DNA from: Cyclobacterium jeungdonense
Lineage (GTDB): Bacteria; Bacteroidota; Bacteroidia; Cytophagales; Cyclobacteriaceae
Reading direction: 5' to 3'
Length of the DNA stretch: 64,000 bases
Assembly: GCF_010994275.1 (NCBI RefSeq)
Contig: NZ_WMCD01000013.1
Span: forward strand, 57,362-121,361
In this document: positions 18,681-27,251 of the stretch, one piece after another
How positions within the stretch are numbered: the stretch's first letter is position 1
Layout: every line of letters begins with the position of its first letter
Program-made: the position numbers and the translations under genes
Notes under the pieces: model-generated
Told to the model about the DNA's origin: nothing
Database searches by the model: none
The model's input: the letters and a program-made list of their open reading frames with translations, nothing else

Positions 18681-20069
18681 ATGAAAAATGTATTTTCCTT
18701 ACCATTATTATATCTTTGTTTTGTCTCCCTGGCTTTGGGTTACCAGCATCGCGGGGCTGGCGGAAAGAAGCCCAATTTTATATTTATTTATTCAGATGAT
18801 CAGCGTTATGATGCATTGGGTGCTAATGGAAACGCTATCATTTATACCCCGGAGCTGAATCAGTTGGCTAGCCAAGGTATTCGATTTACCAATGCCAATG
18901 TGGTATTTTCCTTATGTAGCCCCAGCCGGGCTGCTTTTCTGACAGGCAGGTACGGAAGTGCCAACGGAGTTTTGGAGTTGGGTAGCGATTTAAATCAGGG
19001 AGAAAAGACGGTAGCACAGTACCTGAAGGAGGCGGGCTATCTTACTGGAATGTCAGGCAAATGGCATATTGGCAAAAAGCCCTCGGACACAGGGTTTGAT
19101 TTTTCAGTATTCTTTACAGGCAATGGCGATTACTACAACAGGCTGATTTATGATGAGGGAAAAGCCATTACTCCTGAAATACACTGTGACGAGTACTGTG
19201 CGAACCGCTCGGTTGACTTTTTAAAAGATGCCGCAGCTAGCGGTAAACCCTTTTTTCTTTTTCACAATACCCAATTGCCTCACATGAATGGTAATTTGAT
19301 TTGGGATGCCAAAGAAAAAACCAAGTCACAATACAGGCTGGAAAATATGCCCCTTGCTAATAGTCGCCTGGATGATCTTGTCGATAAGCCTGAATACCTT
19401 CAAAGGGTTAGAAATCTAACCCAGGCAAGTAGTTATGGTTATCCTAATGCGGACTCAATTAAGAGTCATACCAGGGATTACTATGCGGTGATTACGGAAA
19501 TGGATCATTTTTTATCCGAACTTTTTGAATCCATAGATAAGCTCGGCCTCCGAGACAATACCTATGTTTTTTTTATGAGTGATAATGGGTGGATGCTGGG
19601 AGAACATGGTTTTACGAGTAAAGTTTTACCCTACCGGCCTTCTACCCGCGTACCTTTTTTTGTGGTAGGACCAGAACTGGCTCCAGGTGTTAACCAGGAA
19701 TTAGTCCTTAATATTGACATGGCTCCAACTATTCTGGAGCTCGCTGGAATTGACATTCCTCTGTCCATTCATGGTAGAAGCCTTGTGCCCTTTTTTAGAG
19801 GAGAACGTCATGATTGGCGTGAAGGATTTGTATACGAAGGATTGGGTACCTACGGAGGTGCAAAACCCAATTTGACGTTCATCACAAAACGATATAGATA
19901 CATAGAAACCTATAACGATGGTTTACTGGATTCAATAAATCACATTGAGTTGTATGACCAGCAGAAAGATCCGGATGAAATAGATAATTTGGCGAAAAAT
20001 GACAAGTTTAAGACAGTGATTCAATATGCCCAGCAAGAGATACGAGCACATAAATTATTAAATAATTAG
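18681..20069 (+). CDS. Sulfatase (arylsulfatase-type, S1 family)
   Basis: A 462-residue exported sulfatase that would hydrolyse sulfate esters, here probably on a glycan or glycoside. After the signal peptide comes PNFIFIYSDDQRYD, holding metal-binding aspartates, then the modification motif CSPSRAAFLTGR with Cys79, which sulfatase maturation enzymes convert to formylglycine. YLKEAGYLTGMSGKWHIG carries the active-site Lys-Trp-His, and FMSDNGWMLGEHG completes the metal site. The ATG at 18681 is chosen because the signal sequence starts there; the in-frame ATG at 18591 lies inside the hairpin. No anaerobic or FGE-type maturase gene is in the window, so maturation depends on a gene elsewhere. 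Confidence 0.93.
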   Translation: MKNVFSLPLLYLCFVSLALGYQHRGAGGKKPNFIFIYSDDQRYDALGANGNAIIYTPELNQLASQGIRFTNANVVFSLCSPSRAAFLTGRYGSANGVLELGSDLNQGEKTVAQYLKEAGYLTGMSGKWHIGKKPSDTGFDFSVFFTGNGDYYNRLIYDEGKAITPEIHCDEYCANRSVDFLKDAAASGKPFFLFHNTQLPHMNGNLIWDAKEKTKSQYRLENMPLANSRLDDLVDKPEYLQRVRNLTQASSYGYPNADSIKSHTRDYYAVITEMDHFLSELFESIDKLGLRDNTYVFFMSDNGWMLGEHGFTSKVLPYRPSTRVPFFVVGPELAPGVNQELVLNIDMAPTILELAGIDIPLSIHGRSLVPFFRGERHDWREGFVYEGLGTYGGAKPNLTFITKRYRYIETYNDGLLDSINHIELYDQQKDPDEIDNLAKNDKFKTVIQYAQQEIRAHKLLNN

Positions 20070-20110
20070 TTAAATAAGAAATGATTTATTTACTTACTAG
20101 AGAGATGATA

Positions 20111-22588
20111 ATGAAAAAATGGATGGTATTCATGGCTTTGATGAGCTTATTTTTCTCGGGATGTAAAATGACGGATGATACGTCGGAATCGGACTTACCC
20201 CGTTCCATCAGCGGCATCTATCCCCACCTGGCCTATTACAATGAGGAAGGTGAATGTGGCACCGGGGCGGTAGTACCCTGGGCGGATAAGCTTTGGGTGG
20301 TAACCTACGGTCCTCATTTTCCTTTTGGCTCCTCCGATAAACTCTATGAGATCAATCCGGATCTGAGTTTTACCACCCGGGAAGAAAGCATTGGAGGAAC
20401 CCCGGCCAACCGGATGATACACAAGGAAAGCGAGCAACTGTTTATTGGCCCCTATGCCATTGACAAAACCGGTAATGTTCGAGCCATCTCTTACGAGACC
20501 ATGCCGGGCCGTCATACCGGAAATGCCCGGCATCTGACGGACCCGGCCAATATGATCTATTACGGAACCATGGAGGAGGGTTTTTACGAAGTGGATGTGC
20601 ATAGCCTGGAGACCAAGACCTTACACGTAGACGGGAATGTAACCCGCAAAGAAGGGGAAATGGCACAGGAAGCTGAATTGCTGCTGGGTGCCCATGGAAA
20701 AGGGCTGTATTCCGGACAAGGGGTACTGGTTTATTCCAATAACGGAGAAACAGGTCAGGAAGCCCTTAAGGATTTTTCTATAGAAGCAGGAGCCCTGTAC
20801 GAGTGGGATGGGGCCGATTGGCACCTGGTAAGACGAAATCAATTTGTGGAAGTGACAGGTCCGGGGGGAATTTATGGTAACCCAAATCCCGATACCGACC
20901 CGATTTGGGCCACTGGATGGGATCACAAATCGGTGATTCTGGGTGTGCGGGATGCCAGTGAAGGTTGGGAGTTTTTTCGACTTCCTAAGGCAAGTCACAG
21001 TTACGATGGGGCACATGGCTGGAATACCGAATGGCCGCGCATCCGGGATGTGGGTACTGAGGAAGAGCCGGATTATCTCATGACCATGCACGGGATGTTT
21101 TGGAAATTTCCCGAAACCTTCCAAATGGGCCAAACAGCGGGTATCAGGCCCCGCTCTGCTTACCTGAAGGTCATTGGAGATTTTACACGTTGGAGGGGTG
21201 GATTGGTTTTCGGATGCGATGATTCCGCACAGCGGGAATTTCTCAACAAACGCAGCGCCAAAGGGAATATAGAAGGACCGGGCCAATCCAATTCCAATCT
21301 CTGGTTTACCGATGTGGATATGCCGGATAAATTGGGACCGGCCACAGCCAACGGTGCCCTCTGGCTCGAGGAGCAGGTAAGTGCCAATGAACCCTCCGAG
21401 CCCATGCTGTTTTCCGGTTGGGAGGAAAAAAATGTATGGCTGCAAAATCATGGAGACAAGGCAGTAAATTTCAAGCTTGAAATTGATAGATTGGGTAACG
21501 GGGATTGGGAACAACTGGAACAAGTTTCCCTGGGAGTAGCTGAAAGTAGCTGGCTTTCGTTCAATCAGGAAACCGCTGGAGAGTGGGTCCGGGTCCAAAG
21601 CGATGCAGCTACCCAGGCTACCGTACATTTGTCTTTTTCCAATCCGGAAAGCCGATCTGCCCATCAGGAGGATATTTTTCAAGGGATTCATTCCATTGAA
21701 GAAGATGAATTTACTGGCGGACTGTTGTATGGATTGGGGGATAACCGAAGGAAACTTGGCATTGCTGCCAGGCGTTATCAGGGAGAAAGCACTGAAAATA
21801 CCGGTTATTATGAAATGGACGAAAAGCTTCAATTGATCAAAGTGGACGACCCTGAAACCGAGGCTTTTATCAACGAGGGGTTTGCCATTCCTGAAAACGT
21901 ATTTGAGGTGGATGAAGCATCCGTGCTGATAAAGGATGATCGGGGCAGGAGATGGAGGCTTCCCAAAGGAGACGAAGCCTTTACGGATCCATCGCTGAAA
22001 GGAAAGCTGCGCATTGCCAGAGAGGTAGCCACCGAAAGGGATTTATTCAATTGTCACGGTACTTTCTATGAATTACCGGCAGAAAATGCCGACGGATTTG
22101 CAAAGATCAGGCCCGTAGCCTCCCATAATTTGCGCATCAATGACTACGCTTCCTACAGGGGTATGTTGCTCATGACAGGAGTGGACCCTGAGGCAGCTGA
22201 TGCCAATGAGCATATCATTCTTTCTGAAAATGGGGAATTGGCAGTTTGGGCCGGGGTGATTGATGATCTGTGGAAATTGGGCAAACCGGTAGGAAAGGGA
22301 GGTCCCTGGGCCGGTACCGCAGTGGAAGCAGGCGTGCCATCCGATCCCTATTTGTTTGCCTTTTATGATCAGCGAAAATTGGAAATCAAGCACGACTCTC
22401 CTGAGGAGGTAATCTTCACCATACAATTTGAGCCCATAGGCCATGGCCCCTGGATGGATTGGAAACAGGTAACTGTAGCCCCTGGTGAAACCCATCTAGA
22501 GACTTTTCCGGACGAGTTGGAAGCCAGGTGGATTCGATTGGCATCCGCTAAGAATTGTACCGCTACGGCCATGCTTACCTATGAATAA
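20111..22588 (+). CDS. Large lipoprotein of unknown function, possible beta-propeller
   Basis: An 825-residue exported protein I do not recognise. The signal peptide MKKWMVFMALMSLFFSGC ends in a lipobox Cys18, so it is membrane anchored. The body is rich in Trp, Tyr and Gly with repeated strand-like units (ANRMIHKESEQLFIGPYAID; NMIYYGTMEEGFYEVD), suggesting a propeller in the first half and beta-sandwich parts later (two similar units, FSGWEEKNVWLQNHGDKAV and FYDQRKLEIKHDSPEEVIF, may be a duplicated domain). An upstream ATG at 20081 would add ten residues before the signal. It lies between the sulfatase and an FMN-binding protein in the operon, so a role in binding or processing the same substrate is plausible. 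Confidence 0.75.
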   Translation: MKKWMVFMALMSLFFSGCKMTDDTSESDLPRSISGIYPHLAYYNEEGECGTGAVVPWADKLWVVTYGPHFPFGSSDKLYEINPDLSFTTREESIGGTPANRMIHKESEQLFIGPYAIDKTGNVRAISYETMPGRHTGNARHLTDPANMIYYGTMEEGFYEVDVHSLETKTLHVDGNVTRKEGEMAQEAELLLGAHGKGLYSGQGVLVYSNNGETGQEALKDFSIEAGALYEWDGADWHLVRRNQFVEVTGPGGIYGNPNPDTDPIWATGWDHKSVILGVRDASEGWEFFRLPKASHSYDGAHGWNTEWPRIRDVGTEEEPDYLMTMHGMFWKFPETFQMGQTAGIRPRSAYLKVIGDFTRWRGGLVFGCDDSAQREFLNKRSAKGNIEGPGQSNSNLWFTDVDMPDKLGPATANGALWLEEQVSANEPSEPMLFSGWEEKNVWLQNHGDKAVNFKLEIDRLGNGDWEQLEQVSLGVAESSWLSFNQETAGEWVRVQSDAATQATVHLSFSNPESRSAHQEDIFQGIHSIEEDEFTGGLLYGLGDNRRKLGIAARRYQGESTENTGYYEMDEKLQLIKVDDPETEAFINEGFAIPENVFEVDEASVLIKDDRGRRWRLPKGDEAFTDPSLKGKLRIAREVATERDLFNCHGTFYELPAENADGFAKIRPVASHNLRINDYASYRGMLLMTGVDPEAADANEHIILSENGELAVWAGVIDDLWKLGKPVGKGGPWAGTAVEAGVPSDPYLFAFYDQRKLEIKHDSPEEVIFTIQFEPIGHGPWMDWKQVTVAPGETHLETFPDELEARWIRLASAKNCTATAMLTYE

Positions 22589-22614
22589 ATGGCACGAAAT
22601 CTACAACTACAAAC

Positions 22615-23718
22615 ATGATTGACTTTAGTTCAAATATATTGATCCTTGGTTTTCTTTGGCTGATTTGCCTGGGAGCGGTGCTGCGTAGCCCTTATCATTC
22701 CGGTAAAGACACCCGTCGCCTGATTGAACAGGTAGAAACCGATTCCGTTCGCTACGAGCTATTTGTAGTAGAAGATTCGGAAGGGGTTGCCAGAGAATAC
22801 ATGGCCGAAATCTTCACGCCAGTTTGTCATACAAATAAATGTTATCCAGTGTATATCAATTTTTTTTGGGACCTGCTGGGGAATTTTGATCGCTTTGAGA
22901 TGCCGGAGGGAGAACGACTAACCAAGCTGGATCATATTCCCTTTGAAGAGGAGGATTATGACCAATTGGAAGCCATACTCAGCAATGAAAATTCCATTCT
23001 GGGTGATTATTCCATCACGGATTTGGTTGTGAGCACCAATACGGCTGAATCGAATGGGGTAGACGCCGTAACGGGTGCGACCTCCAAAACCATTCAGAAT
23101 GAAGTAATATCAGGTGCTGTTTATTCCTGTTACACCCTTTGGCACCTGGCCCATGGCAACCTTTCAGAAAGGACTAGAGCACATACGGCAGATCAGCATA
23201 CCGATGAGACTTTAATCCGGTTTTTAGAGAGCGGCCATCACCCTTACCAATACTGGGCGCTGGAAAAAATTCAGGAAAAGGGTGCCGAAAATGATCCCCG
23301 CTTTGCAGTGCCCTTGCTGCAGATGATCAGGGGCAAAAACATTTTCCTGGCTACCCATCTACTGGAAGAATTACCGACTGAGATGTTTCAGTCTCAGGAA
23401 CGGCAGGCCTGGCTCTGGGAAACGTTCGAACAAGCTCCATACCGCCTTCAAATGCGTATTTTGGAAAAGATGATCCGGCTGGAACTTGGCCCGAAGATTC
23501 ACATACAATTATTAACCCAATTAGAGAAAAGCAATCCTGCCCAACGAAAAAAATTATTTGAGGTATTGATTAATCAGCCTAATATGGGGAAAGTACAGCA
23601 AGAAATGATAGTTACCTATCTTAATAAAGGCTTGTGGGAGCAGGAATTGCTCGCGGTGTTGGAGATCCAGAACAAACCTGAGAAGGAGGCAAAAAAAGCA
23701 TTGAAAAATAATCGATAA
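22615..23718 (+). CDS. Membrane-anchored FMN-binding protein (predicted covalently flavinylated)
   Basis: A 367-residue protein with an N-terminal membrane anchor (residues 7-24) and an extracytoplasmic body. Residues 150-156 read DAVTGAT, matching the ApbE flavinylation pattern D-x-x-[ST]-G-A-T, so Thr156 should carry FMN through a phosphoester bond. A C-x4-C pair (Cys71, Cys76) sits just before INFFWDLLGNFDRF. Residues about 200-360 are helical and look like HEAT-type repeats. Such domains carry electrons in NqrC, RnfG and many recently described extracytosolic flavin systems. Its place just before a secreted FAD oxidoreductase suggests it accepts or donates electrons for that enzyme. No apbE gene is present in the window. 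Confidence 0.78.
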   Translation: MIDFSSNILILGFLWLICLGAVLRSPYHSGKDTRRLIEQVETDSVRYELFVVEDSEGVAREYMAEIFTPVCHTNKCYPVYINFFWDLLGNFDRFEMPEGERLTKLDHIPFEEEDYDQLEAILSNENSILGDYSITDLVVSTNTAESNGVDAVTGATSKTIQNEVISGAVYSCYTLWHLAHGNLSERTRAHTADQHTDETLIRFLESGHHPYQYWALEKIQEKGAENDPRFAVPLLQMIRGKNIFLATHLLEELPTEMFQSQERQAWLWETFEQAPYRLQMRILEKMIRLELGPKIHIQLLTQLEKSNPAQRKKLFEVLINQPNMGKVQQEMIVTYLNKGLWEQELLAVLEIQNKPEKEAKKALKNNR

Positions 23719-23739
23719 TTAATATAAACGAACCCAAAA

Positions 23740-25563
23740 ATGAAACGAATCATCATAACCTGTTGCCTGTTGCTAGGAGTAACCTTGATATCCTTTGCCC
23801 AAAAAAGGGTATTGGTAGAAGCAGAATCATTTAAAGACATTGGAGGCTGGGTAATCGACCAACAGTCCTTCGATGTGCTCTATTCCTCTTACCTCATGGC
23901 TCATGGTATGGGCAAACCCGTAGAAGATGCCCGGACCACTGTTGATTTTTCAGAGGGAGGAAAGTACCATGTATGGGTTAGAACCAAAGATTGGGCACCG
24001 TTTCCTACGGGGCCGGGGGAATTTCAACTCTCCATAAATGAGAAGCCGCTAGAAGACTCTTTTGGAGTGAGTGGTTCTGCAGACTGGGATTGGTACTACG
24101 GTGGACAGGTCGATATGAAAAAGGGCGAAAACACCCTGGTAGCCGAGGATTTGACCGGCTTCAACGGCCGTTTTGATGCCATTTATTTTTCTACGGAGGA
24201 GGGTGATGTGCCTACGAACGACAATGAAGCACTACTGGCTTTCCGAAAAGAAATGTTGAACCTGACCGAAAATGCGAAAGATGTGGGGCAATTTGATCTG
24301 GTAGTTGTTGGTGGCGGTATGGCAGGTACCTGCGCTGCCATCTCCGGAGCGCGTATGGGGCTAAAAGTGGCACTGATCCAAAACAGGCCTGTATTGGGAG
24401 GTAATAACAGTTCCGAAATACGAGTGCACCTAATGGGCCGGGTGGATCAAAACCATAACGCTAAATTGGGCCGGATTGTACGAGAATTGGACAATGGGGA
24501 TCCCGGAAATGGAAATCCGGATGCGGACCGTTACGGAGACGAGCGAAAATTACAGATTGTTCGGGCAGAGCCCAATATATCTCTTCATCTGAATACCCAC
24601 GTTTACGAGGTGGAAATGGATGGCAATACGATCAAAGCAGTAATAGGCAGAGACATCGCTACCAATCAGGAATACCGTTTTGAAGGGGTTTATTTTTCCG
24701 ATTGCACCGGAGATGGTACGCTAGGTTACCTGGCAGGAGCAGAATACCGAATGGGCCGCGAAAGCAGGGCAGAGACCGGTGAATCCCTGGCCCCGGAAGA
24801 GCCGGATGATTTCACCCTGGGAACATCTAATCTTTGGGCCTCCCTGGAGCGGGAAGAGCCTTCTGATTTTCCAGAAACGCCTTGGGCAATTCAGTTTTCG
24901 GAAGAATATCATATCGACGATCACAAAGCCGATTGGCAATGGGAAACCGGATTTGGTAATTTTAACACCATCTATGAAGCAGAGGAAATCCGGGACCATA
25001 ACCTGCGAGCCATTTTTGGTAACTGGTCCTACCTCAAAAACGAGATGCCGGAAAAATACAGCCACCACGAATTGGCATGGGTAGCTTATATCGGAGGAAA
25101 GCGAGAGTCCAGACGGTTGATGGGTGACCACGTATTAACCCAAATGGATATTCAGGATGGGGTCATGTATCCCGATGGAAGTGTGACCGCCACCTGGACC
25201 ATTGACTTGCATTTTCCAGATGCTGAGAATTCGAAGTATTTTGAAGGAGAGGAGTTCTTTGCAGGTACTAAACACATCAAAGTACAGCCGTATACCATCC
25301 CTTACCGTTGTTTGTATTCCAGAAATATAGACAATCTGTACATGGCAGGAAGGGATATCAGTACTACTCACGTGGCTTTTGGGAGTACCCGTGTTATGAG
25401 AACCTGCGGGATGATGGGGGAAGCTGTTGGTTATGCTGCTTATGTGGCCAGGAAGAACAACGCCAGCCCCAGAGAGGTATATACCCTGCACCTCAATGAA
25501 TTTATGGACATTATTGAATCTCCTCTAAGCATTCACAACCTCCCCACTTTGCCCCAGGATTGA
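23740..25563 (+). CDS. Secreted FAD-dependent oxidoreductase with N-terminal beta domain
   Basis: A 607-residue periplasmic flavoenzyme. Residues 1-20 are a Sec signal (ending SFAQ). Residues 22-155 form a beta-rich module (LVEAESFKDIGGWVIDQQSF ... FDAIYFST), similar in character to carbohydrate-binding or golvesin-like modules. Residues 184-600 are the PF12831-type FAD domain: FDLVVVGGGMAGTCAA (191-196), RPVLGGNNSSEIRVHLMG, YFSDCTGDGTLGYLAGAEYR and IPYRCLYSRNIDNLYMAGR. It shares RESRRLMGDH with its two paralogues here but, unlike them, is exported. It follows the FMN-binding protein by 21 bases. Oxidation of a sugar or glycoside in the periplasm is my inference; the substrate is not known. 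Confidence 0.86.
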   Translation: MKRIIITCCLLLGVTLISFAQKRVLVEAESFKDIGGWVIDQQSFDVLYSSYLMAHGMGKPVEDARTTVDFSEGGKYHVWVRTKDWAPFPTGPGEFQLSINEKPLEDSFGVSGSADWDWYYGGQVDMKKGENTLVAEDLTGFNGRFDAIYFSTEEGDVPTNDNEALLAFRKEMLNLTENAKDVGQFDLVVVGGGMAGTCAAISGARMGLKVALIQNRPVLGGNNSSEIRVHLMGRVDQNHNAKLGRIVRELDNGDPGNGNPDADRYGDERKLQIVRAEPNISLHLNTHVYEVEMDGNTIKAVIGRDIATNQEYRFEGVYFSDCTGDGTLGYLAGAEYRMGRESRAETGESLAPEEPDDFTLGTSNLWASLEREEPSDFPETPWAIQFSEEYHIDDHKADWQWETGFGNFNTIYEAEEIRDHNLRAIFGNWSYLKNEMPEKYSHHELAWVAYIGGKRESRRLMGDHVLTQMDIQDGVMYPDGSVTATWTIDLHFPDAENSKYFEGEEFFAGTKHIKVQPYTIPYRCLYSRNIDNLYMAGRDISTTHVAFGSTRVMRTCGMMGEAVGYAAYVARKNNASPREVYTLHLNEFMDIIESPLSIHNLPTLPQD

Positions 25564-25567
25564 TTGC

Positions 25568-27247
25568 ATGGAACTACTTGATTTTTTAACAATTGGTATA
25601 TTTACTGGAATCATACTTATTGCCGGCCTGTCGTTCGGGAAACAGGGAGGGGATATGAAATCCTTTTTTGCGGCAGGAGGGGCGGTGCCTTGGTCTATTA
25701 GTGGATTATCCCTCTTTATGAGTTTTTTCTCTGCAGGGACCTTTGTGGTATGGGGATCCATCGCTTATGAATGGGGTTGGGTGGCTATCACCATACAAAT
25801 GGCCATGTGCATTAGTGGCTTTCTGATCGGTGCTTTTCTGGCCGCTCGGTGGAAAAAGACAAATGCCCTGACGGTCGCAGCATACCTGACCCAACGGTTT
25901 GGCAAAAGAACCCAGCGCTACTATACCTTTCTTTTCCTGGCACTTTCGCTGGGGTATACAGGAGCTTTTCTTTATCCGGTGGCAAAAATTTTAAATGTAG
26001 TGACCGAAGTCAATATTTACCACTCCATTTTATTACTGGGAGGATTAATCATGGTATATACTGCCGTGGGTGGTCTATGGGCAGTGGTAGTCACCGACGT
26101 CCTTCAATTTGTCATCCTTACCGCGGCAGTGCTGATTGTTTTGCCCCTTTCCCTTGAGAAGGTAGGAGGTTGGAACCGGTTTATACAAGAGGCTCCGGAA
26201 ACGTTCTTTCATATTTTCAATGACACCTATACCCCCTGGTTTATACTCGCCTTTATTGGATACAATACTATTTTTATCGGGGGAAATTGGGCTTACGTGC
26301 AACGATATACCTCTGTAAAGGATACCCTTTCTGCCAAAAAAGTGGGTTTTCTCTTCGGAGGATTGTACCTGATCAGCCCCGTGATTTGGATGCTTCCGCC
26401 CATGATTTACCGGGTAATTGACCCCGGTTTGACAGGATTGGAAACGGAAGGAGCCTATTTGATGATGTGTATGAACGTGTTGCCGGCTGGTATGCTGGGG
26501 ATGATGTTGGGGGGAATGATCTTTGCCACCGCCAGTTCGGTAAATACCTCCCTGAACCTGGCGGCTGCCGTCCTGACGAACGATGTGTACCGACCCTTAT
26601 TTCCCAAGGCGGGAAACCGGCAATTGATGCAGGTAGCTCGTGGAGCTACACTGCTTTTTGGTTTGGGTACCATAGGAGTGGCCTTTATGGTCCCCATGGC
26701 TGGAGGAATTGTGGAGGTGGTGTTGAGTATTGGTGCCATTACAGGTGGGGCCTTGTACGCTCCCGCCATTTGGGGACTGTTTTCCAAAGTACTTGATGGA
26801 AGCCGGATTTTGCTCATCACCGGTCTCAGCCTGCTGATCAACGTTTACTTTAAATTTATTTCACCCTGGCTATTTTCCTTTTCTTTGGACCGGAGTAGCG
26901 AAATGCTGGTTGGGGTTTTTCTTCCATTAGCCATGTTAGGCATAGTGGAGTTATACGCCCGAGGATCAGGTAAGAAAATAGGATCTGGGCCAAGTTCAAT
27001 ATCCAGCCCACACCATACAGAAAATGATCCGATTTCTCCCAGCGGATCAGGCGAAAAGCAAAATGCCTATGGATTGTCGGTATTGGGCTGGTCCTTTTTA
27101 AGCATGGGGATATTATTTGTTCTGATAGGTATAGTTGCCAGTACCGCACGGTTTTACTTGTTTTTTATGGGAATTCTCATTCTAATTTTAGGAGTAACCT
27201 TAGTTCGCCTTTCGGGTAAAAGGAAGGCCCGATTAAATACGTTATAA
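25568..27247 (+). CDS. Sodium:solute symporter (SSS family), operon copy
   Basis: A 559-residue inner-membrane Na+-coupled transporter with about 14 hydrophobic segments. It keeps the SSS hallmark near the N-terminus (KSFFAAGGAVPWSISGLSLF) and GGLWAVVVTDVLQF in helix 6. The gene starts four bases after the secreted FAD oxidoreductase stops and ends four bases before the next FAD oxidoreductase starts, so the three are tightly coupled. It should carry the periplasmic product (sugar, keto-sugar or sugar acid) into the cytoplasm. A Ser/Pro-rich cytoplasmic loop (near residues 475-500) precedes the last two helices. Confidence 0.93.
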   Translation: MELLDFLTIGIFTGIILIAGLSFGKQGGDMKSFFAAGGAVPWSISGLSLFMSFFSAGTFVVWGSIAYEWGWVAITIQMAMCISGFLIGAFLAARWKKTNALTVAAYLTQRFGKRTQRYYTFLFLALSLGYTGAFLYPVAKILNVVTEVNIYHSILLLGGLIMVYTAVGGLWAVVVTDVLQFVILTAAVLIVLPLSLEKVGGWNRFIQEAPETFFHIFNDTYTPWFILAFIGYNTIFIGGNWAYVQRYTSVKDTLSAKKVGFLFGGLYLISPVIWMLPPMIYRVIDPGLTGLETEGAYLMMCMNVLPAGMLGMMLGGMIFATASSVNTSLNLAAAVLTNDVYRPLFPKAGNRQLMQVARGATLLFGLGTIGVAFMVPMAGGIVEVVLSIGAITGGALYAPAIWGLFSKVLDGSRILLITGLSLLINVYFKFISPWLFSFSLDRSSEMLVGVFLPLAMLGIVELYARGSGKKIGSGPSSISSPHHTENDPISPSGSGEKQNAYGLSVLGWSFLSMGILFVLIGIVASTARFYLFFMGILILILGVTLVRLSGKRKARLNTL

Positions 27248-27251
27248 TCCA

